Source of the DNA: Heterobasidion occidentale
Lineage: Eukaryota; Basidiomycota; Agaricomycetes; Russulales; Bondarzewiaceae
Length of the DNA: 64,000 nucleotides
Reading direction: 5' to 3'
NCBI GenBank assembly: GCA_039111635.1
Contig: JBCAQO010000010.1
Span: 744,001 to 808,000, forward strand
The stretch's first letter is position 1; each line of letters begins with the position of its first letter. The translations under genes were made by a program, and so were the position numbers. The notes under the pieces were generated by a model. The model was not told the origin of the DNA, ran no database searches, and worked only from the letters and a program-made list of their open reading frames with translations. This document shows positions 1-11,000 of the stretch, piece by piece.

Positions 1-1830
1 GCTAGCTTAAAGTCAATGTACAATATATATGAGGATTGGGCAAGATAATATGAGATAATGGCAAAGGTATAGAATTACACTAAGATATGAGAATGCCCAA
101 AAGGCTCAAGAAGTGATTGCAACAAGTTGTAAGGTCAGCATAAGAGTGCTTGTAGAGCTATTCAAAAAAATGAGGTCTTGGCACTTAGAAAGGTGGGACA
201 AATATCAATGATATAATAAAGTATTTTAAACACTTTAATGTCAATGGCTTATACTTTTGCACTAAAGTCTTGTAGGCTAGACCTATCTTAAATATACTTT
301 AGGCTAAGGACATGCAATAATTTGCTTTACAGGTTTCTTTACCTGCCTTCTCCTCAAGCATGATATAATCTACCTATGTCAAATTTACTTGACACCCCCC
401 TATATCCCTTTTTGTAGCACTCTTGTACCAGATATTGCTATCCAAAGAATTTAGATACACTACTTTGATAATGCTTGTATCCTAGCCATCTTTAGTCTGT
501 AAGGCACTTATGCTCTTGGTCCTTGATATATTCATAAAGCTAACTCTTCCTACCCTAGATTTGATAATAGCATATGTATTTGGTTGAGTTTTTTAATCCT
601 TTGATAGTTATTATGCCACATTAACACTTATGTATTTAGCTCTAACATTTGGCAATATAAGGGGCCTATTTATGCCCTCTCTGTGTTTACAAGTGCTATA
701 CTCTAAGATTATTTAGATGTCAAGGATCTTTTTTATACCAACGGTATGCTGCATAGCCTGTCCTATCATGAGTTTTAGAAACTAGAATAGCTACCTCCTC
801 AATGCCTTAAGAATCAATGCTCTAGCATGGGTTCCTTATATACTGCTAATATAGTAGGTTGTTCTTATCTTTTCTAATATATAATAATATCTACATGTTT
901 GTTTTATAGTAGGTTATTTTTCTAGCACAGTAAATGCTATACACCATAATAATGGGATATACTTAGTAAAAATAAATTTAAGTAAGCATCATGCTCAGTC
1001 ACAAAATTAGACTTTTGTCATATATCTATTAAAAAAGTAATACAAAAGTTGTATGGAATTTATATCCAATTTTAACAATTTATAACTTTCACATAACTTT
1101 TTGTATACCTTTTTGACAGATATATAATAAAAGCCTAGTATTATGACTAGGCATGACATTCACATGACTTTCATTTTTATTGAAAGATATACAATATATA
1201 TTTCTTGTCTTTATACCAACTCTCTCTAACAACGTGGTAATTGACTATCACATTGGAGCACATGTTGTAAATAAAGTGAACAAGATATATGTTGCTGGCT
1301 TTCAACTGCATTTTAAGTCATATCTCATTATTGCTATAATCATAACACCTATCTTTATGAACCTTATAATATGTTTATTTTTTTTTTTTCTCAATGCTTA
1401 CTTTAAAGTACTTAATTAAAATCTTTGAAACATCAGCTAGGTTTTTGGTGTATACAAGCTTGTCAATAACAATTTATTGGTGTAAGAGATAGTCACAAAT
1501 ATTGCCCAAGCACATAAGCATGATTATAAAGCTACATATGAGAATAACAGAATGGAGGACAGTATTAGTTTGTAGCATTACCATGAAGCAAATGTCAGCT
1601 TTATAGACAAGCATATTATAAATTATGCTTCCTTGCAAATAATGTGTGGACCATGCGATCTGATAAATAGTTTACTAAATAAATAACTAGGTCAAGCCAA
1701 TTTCTAGTATTAAGTCATACTAAGATTATTTGCTGGCCATGCTGTTCCTGCCAGCAAAATAAACAAGTGTGTAAACAGATGGCTAGATTTTTTAGAAGAT
1801 AGCAACTTGGAGTTAATCTAAATAAGTAGG
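1..1830. other. AT-rich stretch without a recognisable gene
   Basis: Both strands are AT-rich and stop-dense. The only open frames are short and of low complexity, such as a 79-codon Ile/Phe/Leu-rich frame near 1180. Apart from a fold-back hairpin near 960-1190 I see nothing that looks coding or RNA-like. It is probably old decayed repeat DNA. Confidence 0.6.
960..1190. repeat. Fold-back inverted repeat (MITE-like hairpin)
   Basis: The sequence at about 960-1070 reads again as an imperfect reverse complement at about 1078-1190. The best-matching part pairs ttgtcatatatctatt (near 1015) with aacagatatataataa-type sequence near 1115-1131. Almost no spacer is left between the arms. No transposase is nearby and no clear target duplication could be fixed, so this is either a small non-autonomous fold-back element or a chance AT-rich palindrome. 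Confidence 0.4.
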
Positions 1831-2217
1831 TGTCTCACTTTGTTTCACCTTGTCTCACTTTGTTTCAGTTCTTTCACCGGGTTAGCCAACTTAGGTGGTC
1901 CTGTGTGATGTCATTGACACTCTGGACCAACCTACAGGTGGAGCTGTTGACCGCTCCACAAGGTGGACCACCTGTAATGACCCGTTTGATGATATCATAC
2001 CTTCCTATTTTGTTTCTTATTGTTCTTTGTAGCGTAAATACCTGTGGTCCAAGGGTGATTCTTTCTTCAGACTCTTACCCTCTGGACCACAGGTGCGCTC
2101 CCTTCTCTTCTTTGTATCTACTTAGACTCTTACCCTCCAGACCACAGTCCTGTCGTTATAGAGCTTCTTTTTGGCACTCTCTCTGTGCTAGTTGCTTCAT
2201 TGTCACTGCGCTCAACA
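1831..2217 (+). mobile_element. Truncated LTR of the local copia family
   Basis: The sequence is the reverse complement of most of the copia LTR at 12,596-13,125. It shares tgtctcactttgttt, ggtggtcctgtgtgatgtca, two copies of actcttaccctctggacca-type sequence, and the LTR terminus gctcaaca at 2,210-2,217. The first ~140 bases of the LTR are missing, so it is 5'-truncated. Its sense is plus, opposite to the full element. Confidence 0.85.
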
Positions 2218-3479
2218 ATATTGCCATCTAGTAAGCCTTATGCACTGCTAGATAGCTAGGGCACTGTCATTAGTGCCCTTGTTGGCCGACCATCTAACAA
2301 TGATGATTGGCGACCAGAGAACTGTTGTGACAACTCAATGAAGGAGGCAGAAGAAGTGCGGCTTCGACCCCAAACAAAGACGGTTCCATCACAGACCCGT
2401 CACAGCATGCCTCTCACGCCCCGTCACTGAGGCGTGATTGAGGCTCGCCTCACGCGACCGTGCCTGGACTGGGCACGGATCCAAACCCCAAGCGCGTCCC
2501 GAGCACGTGGCGCCCCTGACCCCCACGCACGCACGCATGTGCTGACGTGCGTGTGAAACCGTCTGGCTGTTGTCACGCCCTGATGATGGCGTCGTAGGCT
2601 TGGAGAGGGGGGCGGGGTGGTGGGGTGATGGACGGTGGTGATGGGGGCTCACGCAGCGCCGAAAAAAGAGGGAGGAAGGACATACATTGGTTTACTATAG
2701 CACTTAGCAGTATACATGCTCTAGAGCTCCTGGGACTCTGCAGACTTTGTGAGATCGCATTGAAAGGTGTCGAGAGGTGGGAGACAGCAAGGGTCAGACA
2801 AGGGTGGAATGGGGAGCCGTACAACCTCTTGCCAGGCCACAAGAATGCTGTGGGGGAACACCGGGAGCACAGTGTCTGAGCGTGCGAGCGGAATCCAAAA
2901 CCTGAGCGGCAGTCCCTAGACGTCCCCATGCCAAGTGCGTGCGGGTGACAGAACATCTTTTTTGCACGCCCGAACGTCTTTTTGACTCTGGGAAAGTCTT
3001 GTCTACAGTGGCATTTTCACCCCACTTGCCGGCCAAACTGTGAGTGCCACCGTCACAGGGCCAAAAAAGACGGTCAACCGTCATCACAAGACGGTTTTGG
3101 CACCCTCGGCACCCCTCCACCTTGCTAGACAAGCGCCAACACCCCCTGTCTTCCTCTCTCTCCCTCCCCTCATCCTAGCCCCTAATGGGTCTCACACGCA
3201 AGCAGAGGTAAGCACATTCATAATTAGTACAACAATCGCTAATCTACAAGCCTTGCCTATCGCGAGGAACAGCGCGCGCGGTACATTCCCTGCTTCCGCA
3301 CAAAAGCTGTGCATGCACTCCCAGCCCACACCACCTTCCGCTGCCTCCTCCTCCTGCCAGCATCCTTCCTCTCACACAACAAATGATGAATGCCGCCGCG
3401 CACACTCCACGCACATGCACGATGGCGGCGTGGGCACACTGTCCGCACACAATGACCGAGCAAACATCTAGCGCTCACA
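2218..3479. other. GC-rich region without a recognisable gene
   Basis: Base composition switches here from AT-rich to GC-rich. Several overlapping frames on both strands stay open for 80-145 codons, but their Arg/His/Cys/Pro-rich products look like readings of GC-rich sequence and not like a protein family. It may be a leftover of a repetitive element lying beyond the adjoining recombinase retrotransposon. Confidence 0.4.
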
Positions 3480-3900
3480 CATAGCGGCCGCCACGCACAC
3501 CATCCAGCACGCGCTGCCCGCTTGCAAACAACAGCCGGGTGCTGACACTCAGTGCTTGCAAACAACGGCTGGGCGCGGGCTTCAGTGCGGGCACCCATCG
3601 CTCATGCATAGTGGCCGCGCATGCCCTCCAGCATGCGCTCTCCGCTTGCAAACAACGGCTGCACTCACATGCCCTCCAGCATGCGCTGCCCGCTCGCAAA
3701 CAATGGCCGGGCTCGGGCACTCAGCGCTCACAAACAATGGCCGGGCGTGCGCTTCAGCACGGGCACCCACCGCTCATGCATAGCAGCCGCGCACACCCTC
3801 CAGCACGCGCTGCCTGCTCGCAAACGACGGCCGGACGTGGGCACCTAGTGCTCACGCACAGCGGCCGCACACACTCTCTCCAGTGCACACTGCCCACACA
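3480..3900. repeat. GC-rich degenerate minisatellite
   Basis: Two interleaved words recur many times: a ccctccagcaTGCGCTGCCCGC-type block and a GCTYGCAAACAAYGGCCGGG-type block, separated by variable gcgggcactcagcgctca segments. At least five copies of the 'cagca-gcgctg' block and six of the 'gcaaacaa-ggc' block are visible. Larger units of about 170-190 bp (for example near 3,590 and 3,765) repeat in turn. This gives all six frames artificial openness. Confidence 0.75.
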
Positions 3901-4414
3901 TGCATGACGGCCACATGTGCGTCCATGGCACACACATGACGGCCGCGCGCCTCCTCCAGCGTACACTGTCTGCACGGGGCGCATGTATCGCGAGGGTTGT
4001 GCTGCTCTGTGCGTGCTCGCGTGACCCGCCGTCGCAAACGAGGCTGGTGGCTGAGACACGCGTTGGCAGACTTGTGGCTCATGTCGCCTCACGCGCAACC
4101 TCCCACCTTTCCCCCACCCTACACTCTTTGATCCCACACACACCCACTATGTCCCTCTTCTCCCACCCTGAATATGCTGGTATGGCCGAAGCTCTGGCTC
4201 CTCGGAACAAGTGGGAGCAACCTGGCCTCGGTGAGGTTGACAATGACTTTGACGGCGATCAATGTGACTAAGTGACAAGAAGGGAAGCGATATCTAAAAC
4301 GAGAAAGAAGCGTCTGAATTGAGAAGCTTCTTCGGGACAGGCATGACAAATGTGTGACATTTGTGGCCCCTGAGAACTCAAGGCAAGCCTCGGGACTAGA
4401 TCCTGGGGCCGACC
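3901..4414. other. Junction region left of the recombinase retrotransposon
   Basis: This is GC-rich sequence with a possible 40-codon plus-strand reading from ATG at 4,150 (contains FSHPEYAGMAEALAP, ends at 4,271) that I do not recognise. At about 4,346-4,364 there is a small palindrome, acaaatgt-gtg-acatttgt. The 3' terminus of the minus-strand retrotransposon should lie in here, but I cannot place it because no repeat pair is visible. Confidence 0.35.
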
Positions 4415-5499
4415 TCAAGCCATGACAGGAAGGCCGCGAAGACCCGGAGGGTCGAAAGCGGTCGGCTGAGGGAGAGCCAAATGAAGAGTTCTGGATAATT
4501 GAAGAAGGCGGGCCTGGTCTACCTTGAGGTAGAGCTTGAAGGCATCGCTGCGCCATCGGCCTAGGAGTTGAATCTCATAGTCCGAATAACCGGCAACTGC
4601 TGCGGAGGAGGCGGCGCCGCGTCGGAAGCTGTGGCCGGCAAATTCCGAAGGATTGTACCCCACGTGGAGAAGAGCGGCCCGGATCGTTTTGAGGAAGAAG
4701 CCGCGAGAGAGCGGCATGCCGGGGCGTTCTTTGAATAGCGCAGCGGTTTCTGGCTGGGTTTCCGCCTCAAAGAGGGCTTTGAGCGCGACCACTGGGCAGG
4801 TCGCGGAGCCGGGAGGAGCGGTGGCAACCATGATGGTGGTGCCTTTGCGGAAGGGCTCGGTTTTAGAGCTGGGGAGGAAGATCGTCGCGTGAGTCGGGTT
4901 AGTGGCATTAGGGAGTAGTCTGATGGAACCGACTGTGAGGCCGGTCTCGGTGCCGAAGCCTCGGCGGGTGCCTTCACGTGTCGTGAATTCTCCGCAGCGG
5001 AGCAAGGCGGAGTAGGCGAGGCAGCAGGCAGCGCGGAGGTGGAGTTGCTGAGGGAATCCGGCATGTGGCTGAGGATGTCGCGAAGAATGGGGAGGGTGAT
5101 TGGTTGCTTGGGTTTGCGGCCGGCCTTACCATGATATCTCTTGATGCCTTGAATGAGGCGCTGGACAACCGGCACTTTGATTGCCAAGAAAGGAAGGTCC
5201 GTGTCGACATGGAGAGATCTGAGATGAGTGAGGTAGGCTTTGATGGTCTTGGGCTGGACTCGGCCGCCGAGCCAGGCCACCCATGCCATGACGGCGTTCT
5301 GGTTAGCCGGGAGAAGGGCTCTATCCGGATTGAAGTGCCCGCTAATGGTAGCAAAATTGATAAAGGATTTCTGGCCAACACTGTAAGTGGCGCGCGTGCT
5401 AGACGCGATCCCGTGCCAAAGGTAAAAAGCGACTTGGGGTGTGACATGTCGGAAGCGTTGATACCACCAAAACGGAGGCGCCAGTAGGAGGGCTGACAA
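4415..5499 (-). pseudogene. Tyrosine recombinase of the YR retrotransposon
   Basis: This is the enzyme that would integrate the circular cDNA by strand exchange through a covalent 3'-phosphotyrosine. An N-terminal SAM-like/core-binding half is seen in 5,499-5,000 (SSTRATYSVGQKSFINF, TIKAYLTHLRSLH, VQRLIQGIKR). The catalytic half follows in another frame from 5,005 to 4,415. Catalytic residues are recognisable: Arg in LRCGEFTT, His and Arg in GHSFRRGAA, the GRW motif, and a Tyr in FKLYLK. One frameshift between 5,000 and 5,080 splits the two halves. Apart from that, the domain looks complete. Confidence 0.85.
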
Positions 5500-5539
5500 T
5501 CGAGATTGGGGGCAAGATCAAATAATCGAGTATAGTTAA

Positions 5540-5954
5540 AACGAGAAGCAGCGTCAGCAAGCGCGTTCTGATTGGAAGAGAGCCAAACCACGGAAAAGGT
5601 TAGGTCGAGGCGGCATATTAAATTAAGGAAGCGGCGCAGAAGCTCCGCAACCGGGGTGGAGCAATTTGACAGCGTGAGAAGCGCTTGGACAACAGCTTGA
5701 TTGTCAACACGAAAGATGATGTGTCGGCCGGTGAGGTCCGGGCCCCAGCAAAGGAGGGCATGGAGAACGGCATATAGTTCCTTGTATTGGATGTCTTGGC
5801 TCCGCAGCCGGCGGGGAAGGCGTGAAGAGAACCATTGCGAGCCTATGGTTCCCCTGATCCCTTTTGCACCACTGGCATCTGTGTAGATGTGGATCTCGGT
5901 ACGGCTTGGCGTTAGAAGCCGGATCCCATTCTATGCGGTAGCAACATCCTGCCA
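5540..5954 (-). pseudogene. RNase H domain of the YR retrotransposon
   Basis: Read in the frame that follows the RT, this encodes a complete RNase H, which removes RNA from the RNA:DNA hybrid during replication. All four acidic positions are present: YTDASGAKG, YKELYAVLHALL, FRVDNQAVV and NALADAASR. The preceding linker shows the WNGI-type sequence normal for DIRS elements, with two Trp codons turned into TAG. The domain itself has no stop. It joins the recombinase region through a frame change near 5,500. Confidence 0.75.
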
Positions 5955-6720
5955 CTAATTGAGATCACGTCGGAGCATGCGAGGCACGCGCCAATGCGAG
6001 CGGTCGGTGCGGAATGATGCTATGAACCGGAAAATATGGTGTAGGAATGCCCTTGAGAGGGGTATTACCTGCGATACAAATTGCAGATAGCCTGCAAGTT
6101 CCTGCAGCTGTAGGAGCGTACAGGACGACCGCGCGGACCATTCTGCGAGAAGCTCACGCAGGATGTCAAGTTTCGGAGCGGGGAGCCTAGCCTCCATTGC
6201 GATGGACTCGAGTTCTAGGCCCAGGTACTCCAGGCATGTTACTGGACCTAGGGTTTTTTTGGGCTGGAAGTGCAGACCGAGGGTATGGCCAAGATTCATA
6301 ATCCAGTTCTTAGCGTCAAGGATGTCCAGGAGCGCCATGTTAGGGGAAAATATTGCAATGAAGTCATCGAGATAGTGTAGGAGGCGGCTGGGAATATGAT
6401 GCGCGATGATCCAGTGAAGCGCTTCTGCGAATAGATTAAAAATGTATGGTGCGGACCACAGGCCAAATCCGAAGACAATGTCATAATAGAATTTATCCAT
6501 GTGAAACCGAGCAGGTGCCAGTCTGCCGGTCAGATGGGGATTTTCCGGAAGGCTTGCTCAAGATCGAGCTTGATCATGCGCGATCCGGTGCCGGAAGCGA
6601 TCAGATCTTTGACGGCTCGATGGAACATGTCATATGTGATGGCAGCTTCGTCATCAGGGATGCCGTTGTTTACCGAGGTTCTATCAGGCATGAGAGGTGA
6701 TGGATGCGGCGGACCTTCAT
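5955..6720 (-). pseudogene. Reverse transcriptase of the YR retrotransposon
   Basis: RT copies element RNA into DNA. The core is visible in order: IKLDLEQAFRKIPI (first catalytic Asp), DWHLLGF, FGLWSAPYIFNLFAEAL, then HYLDDF (paired Asp) near 6,375-6,390, and the FQPKKT and LEYLGLELE blocks. The form LLHYLDDFI is typical of DIRS RTs, not of gypsy (YMDDI) or copia (VDD). A TGA interrupts between FRKIPI and PADWHLL where CGA (Arg) is expected. A frameshift near 6,670 separates it from the N-terminal part. Two TAG codons follow (near 5,922-5,957), each where Trp is expected. The copy is inactive. Confidence 0.8.
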
Positions 6721-6967
6721 AGCCCGTTTACGCGTGACAGCTCCGAGCGGGGAGCTTCGAAAGTGTGCCAGGGAGGCGCGTCGAAAGGGCCGCGCGTGCA
6801 GCCCTTTGCGACTTGGGGCGGATGATTGGCGCACAGAGCTGAGTTGGGCAAGGCGGAGGGACATGGATGGGTGGGAACGAGTCGAGGAGCGAGGGGCCGG
6901 AGGACCTGGGAACGAGAGAGCGAGCGGGACATAAGCAGAGCGCATGAGCGTCTGCCGGCCCGAGTCC

Positions 6968-7525
6968 CTACTTGTGCTCGGTTACTGGGTGCCCTTGGCC
7001 ACATGTGGAGCATGTGTGCGGGCGGCCCCAGGGGCAAGGGCTCGTCGTGCAGTGTCCGGCATTGTACTTGATGCAATAGCCTGCACCGCCTGCCTTTCTC
7101 GTCTTTGTGCCACTGGGCACGGGGGCATTGGGGCGCGCCGCTTTGTTGTGGCCAAACAAGCGGCGGCGGGTCTGGATGTCCAGATCTATGCGGCCCCATT
7201 TGCTGTAGTCGCCCGTCTGCATCTCTCGATGCCGAGCTGTGAAGAAGTTGGCGTGGTAGGCGTGCACCTCGGCCCAGTTGTATTCTGAGGTGAACTGCAT
7301 CAGCGACGCTGTATAAGCCCAGAAGCCCAAGATGACCGATCCTATAGATGGAGTCATGGGGGCGATTGCCGATCCAAGGATGGAGAAGTAGGTGAAAAGG
7401 GGAATAATAACCGAGTTGAGGGACCGGTATTCTTTGGCGGAGGAGTTGCCCGTCTGGAGCTCCAGCATGTCACCGTTGAGGGCTAGAATGCATTGGTCGG
7501 CCTTGTCTCGGTACTGGGGGTCCAA
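6968..7525 (-). pseudogene. Gag-like protein of the YR retrotransposon (5' partial)
   Basis: The frame runs 185 codons from the copia junction to a stop at 6,968. Its N-terminal half is mainly hydrophobic/helical (IPLFTYFSILGSAIAP, SVILGFWAYTASLMQF). The C-terminus is a Cys/His cluster with spacing C-x5-C-x4-C-x8-C-x2-C-x5-H (YCIKYNAGHC, CSTCGQGH), like the zinc fingers of DIRS-type gag proteins that bind RNA. It should package the element RNA. The start codon is missing because the copia LTR interrupts it, so this is a fragment. RT coding follows downstream in another frame. Confidence 0.65.
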
Positions 7526-7526
7526 C

Positions 7527-8058
7527 TGTTAAGCGCAGTGATAATGAAACGACTGGCACAAAGAGAGTGCCCAAAAGAAGCTCTATAACGACAGGACTGT
7601 GGTCCAGAGGGTAAGAGTCTGAAGTAGATACAAAGAACAGAAGGGAGCGCACCTGTGGTCCAGAGGGTAAGAGTCTGAAGAAAGAATCGCCCTCGGACCA
7701 CGGGTATTTAAGCTACAGAGAACAATAAGAAACGAAAAAGGAAGGTATGACATCAACGGGTCATTACAGGTGGTCCACCTTACAAAGCGGTCAAAAGCTC
7801 CACCTGGAGGTCGGTCCGGAGTGTCAATGACATCACACAGGACCGCCTCAGGCGGCTAACCCGGTGAAACAACTGAAACAAAGTGAGACAAGATGAAAAC
7901 AAAGTGAGACAGTCCAAAAGGAGAAAGAAAGCAATATACCCGCTCTGGGAGTGGCTGTAGGGCCGCTCCCAGCTGCAGAGGCGAGTAATCAATGAGTCCC
8001 AAAGGTGGCACGCATGTGGCACCCATGCCACATCAACCAGAATGGCCACAAAACAACA
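7527..8058 (-). repeat. 3' LTR of the copia element
   Basis: It starts tgttaagcgc and ends aaacaaca on the plus strand. It aligns along its whole length with 12,596-13,125. In element sense an AT-rich TTAAATA promoter-like word sits in the middle. An internal direct repeat (acctgtggtccagagggtaagagtctgaag and gactgtggtccagagggtaagagtctgaag-like, 7,604-7,680) is present in both LTRs. Confidence 0.92.
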
Positions 8059-8071
8059 CCCTCCTGATTGC
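8059..8071 (-). other. Polypurine tract of the copia element
   Basis: On the minus strand the purine-rich word caatcaggaggg lies directly against the start of the 3' LTR. This is the expected place for plus-strand DNA priming. Confidence 0.55.
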
Positions 8072-8099
8072 ACGCCTCTAGAGCGTCCAAAACACCCTC

Positions 8100-11000
8100 C
8101 TAATGCGGCAGATCCTCCAGTCCCATCAAGCTGCAGCAAATCTTCACCTTCTCAGGTGGAACTGCCTTCGTCAGGATGTCCGCAGCGTTGTCCGCAGTAG
8201 GAACGTAGGCTGGCGCAATCACACCAGCCTCTACCTGGTCCCTGAGCCAAAAGAAACGAAGATCAAGATGCTTCATTCGCCCATGGTGCTCTGGATTCTT
8301 GCTAACTGCAACAGCCGACTGGTTATCAACGCGGAGAATCGACGGCTCAGACAGGGAGTAGCCAAGTTCAGTGAGCAAATTGCGCATCCAGACGATCTCC
8401 CGGCCCGCATCAACGGCAGCAATGAATTCCGCCTCTGTGGTCGACTGTGCAACGAGTCCCTGAAGCTTGGAGCTCCAGCTGATCGCTCCAGAGCCAATGC
8501 GCAACACATATCCACTGGTGGACCGTCCGTTGTCAGGGTTGCCTGCATGATCAGCATCACAGAACGAGGTAAAGAGCTCCTTGGAGTCAGTGGGGCCATA
8601 GACGAGTCGATAATCCAGGGTGCCTCTCAGGTAGCGAAACAAATGCTTCACAGCCTTCCAGTGCCCAATCCCAGGATTCGAGTTGAAACGGCATAGGACA
8701 GAGACCGTGTGGGCGATGTCAGGACGAGTGGCGAGTGCAAGGAACAGCAAGGAACCAACAGCAGAGATATAGGGAACCTTCTTCATGTACTCCTTGTCCT
8801 CAGTCGATACAGGGGCCATGGAGACAGAGAGATTGATGCCAGGGACCATGGGGGTCTTCACAGGGGTCGACTCGGCCTGTCCGTAACGCTCTAGCATGTC
8901 TAGGATGTACTGGCGCTGGGAGAGCATCAGGCGACGATTCGCGCGATCCCTGGCAATCTCTATCCCAAGAAGAGCGGTGGTGGGTCCCAAATCGCGAAGC
9001 TTGAACGACCTAGAGAGCTCAACAACAAGATCATCGAGCAGGGACAGGGAATTCGATGCAAAAGTGCAGTCATCCACAAAGACTGGCAGAATGACCTTGA
9101 CCTGATCCTTGGCATAGACATAGATGCTGTTGTCAGAGTAGATCGCCTTGAATCCCATGTGCTCCAGAGCCGCCTTGAGCTTCCTGTACCACAGCCGACT
9201 CGCCTGCTTCAGCCCATACAAGCCCTTCATCAAGCGACACACCATCTCAGGTCCTCCCTGCTCAAATCCTTCAGGCTGCTCCATATACACCACAGTGTCC
9301 AGATCGCCATTGATAAACGCATGGGAGATGTCCACAGAGCGCAGGTGAAAGTCCTCGAGGGCAGAGAGAGCAAGGATGGCACGAATGGCTGCAAACTTGG
9401 CTGTGGGGGCAAATGTCTCGAAATAATCAAACCCAGGGCGCTGACTGAAGCCCTTGGCGACGAGACGAGCCTTGTAGCGCTCGACAGAGCCATCCGTGTT
9501 GTGCTTCACCATGAAAACCCAACGAGAACCAATCGCCTTGCAGCCCTCAGGGAGTGGAACAATGTCCCAGGTGCGATTCCGAGCATGCGCCTCCATCTCT
9601 TCCTCTGCCGCCTTCTGCCACTCATCTGCATCAGGGCGCTTCATTGCCTGACGATACGTCGACGGCTCAGCCTTTTCTGTACCAGAGGTGAACAGGGCAT
9701 GCTCGACTTCAGCCAGAAATGCGTCTTCAACAATGGGTTCCATCTCTGCATCTCCAGAAGCATCAGGGGCGTCCTCAGCGGAGTCCGAATGAGCATCATC
9801 GTCTGCAGGCAGCGTCCTAAGCTTCCACCATTCACCAGGAGCGCGACGAGTGCGAGTAGAGCGTCGAGTAACAGATGGACCTGGTTCAGGAGTGGCAGAG
9901 CGATTCCTAGAGCGTGTTCTGAGAGCAGGAGGGGGTGCCGGAATGACAGGAGGGGGAGCATCAGGAGGGACAAGAACAGGAGCAAGAGGTGGAGGAGGTG
10001 CTGGGTCTGCCACAGGATGATCCTGATCAATGGGAGCGTCTTCCAGGTGACCAGCAGGAGGAGGAGCATCTGCTTCCCCCCCCAGAATCGGCACCGGATC
10101 AACATCTGCATCCCAAAGACTGAACAGAGACGAAGGAGGAGGGGTGGCAGACTGGGTGTTAGCATCAAAGTTGCGAGTCCCAGGAAAGAATCGCTCATCA
10201 AAGTCTGCCCTTTCCGAAATAACGACCTTCCGAGTCGCAGGATTGTAGAACTTCCACGCCTTGTAGCCTCAGGGTACCCAATAAACACGCACTTCTCCAT
10301 ATGCGATCCAAATCCATCCCTTTTGTCCCTCTGCACATGCACATAAGCCAAGCAGCCCCAGACCCGCAAGTGCGAAACATCTGGTTTCTTTCCATGGACC
10401 ATCTCAAATGGCGTCTTGCCCTTCAGGGTAGATGTCCAGAGTCGATTCCAGACATGCACATAAGCGGCAAGAGCCTCGCCCCAGAAAACAAGTGGCAAAT
10501 GGGATTCAGAGAGCATAGCAGTGAGCCTCCATGATGGTGCGATTGGCCCGCTCTGCCACGCCGTTCTGCTGTGGCCGATTGCGCGCCGTGTGCCTCCTAG
10601 CGATCCCATGCTCCAAACAAAACGAGTCCCAGGCATTAGACATGTACTCTCCTCCCTTGTCATCCTGCAAACCCAAAATGCGCTGTCCAGTCAGATTCTC
10701 CACATAGGCCTTGTAGCGCTTGAAAGCCTCAAACGCGTCGCTCTTCAAGCGCAGGACATAGACCACCTTGAGCTTGGTGAACTCATCAATGAAGGTGATC
10801 CAGTAGCGCATTCCAGAGTGAGTGGCAACAGGGAGAGGACCATGGAGATCAGAATGGACGAGTTCAAGCGGTTTGGAGGTGATAGAGCCAGTGGAGGGGA
10901 AGGGGTGAGCATGCATCTTGCCAGAGAGACAGGGCTCGCACACAGGGTCAGGCTGCACGTCCGAATCGAGCTGTAGACCAGTAACGAGACGTTCCTTCAC

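Larger units (their letters stand above)
4415..7526 (-). mobile_element. Tyrosine-recombinase retrotransposon (DIRS/Ngaro-like), truncated at 5' end
   Basis: Read on the minus strand the order is a gag-like zinc-finger protein, reverse transcriptase, RNase H, tyrosine recombinase. That order, and the lack of a DDE integrase or protease, defines the DIRS/Ngaro class of YR retrotransposons, which integrate as circles through the recombinase. The reading is broken by stops and frameshifts, so the copy is dead. Its gag begins abruptly at the copia LTR at 7,527, and no gag N-terminus appears beyond the other copia LTR at 13,125. I saw no methyltransferase domain, which leans toward Ngaro. Terminal split direct repeats were not identified. 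Confidence 0.8.

Noticed and set aside
2389..4143. Many open frames of 60-145 codons on both strands
   Set aside because: GC-rich and repeat-derived; products are Arg/His/Cys-rich and frames overlap on both strands without any family motif.
8103..10346. Long plus-strand frames, including one of 395 codons, across the copia RT
   Set aside because: They are antisense shadows of the minus-strand polyprotein, which shows all expected copia motifs.
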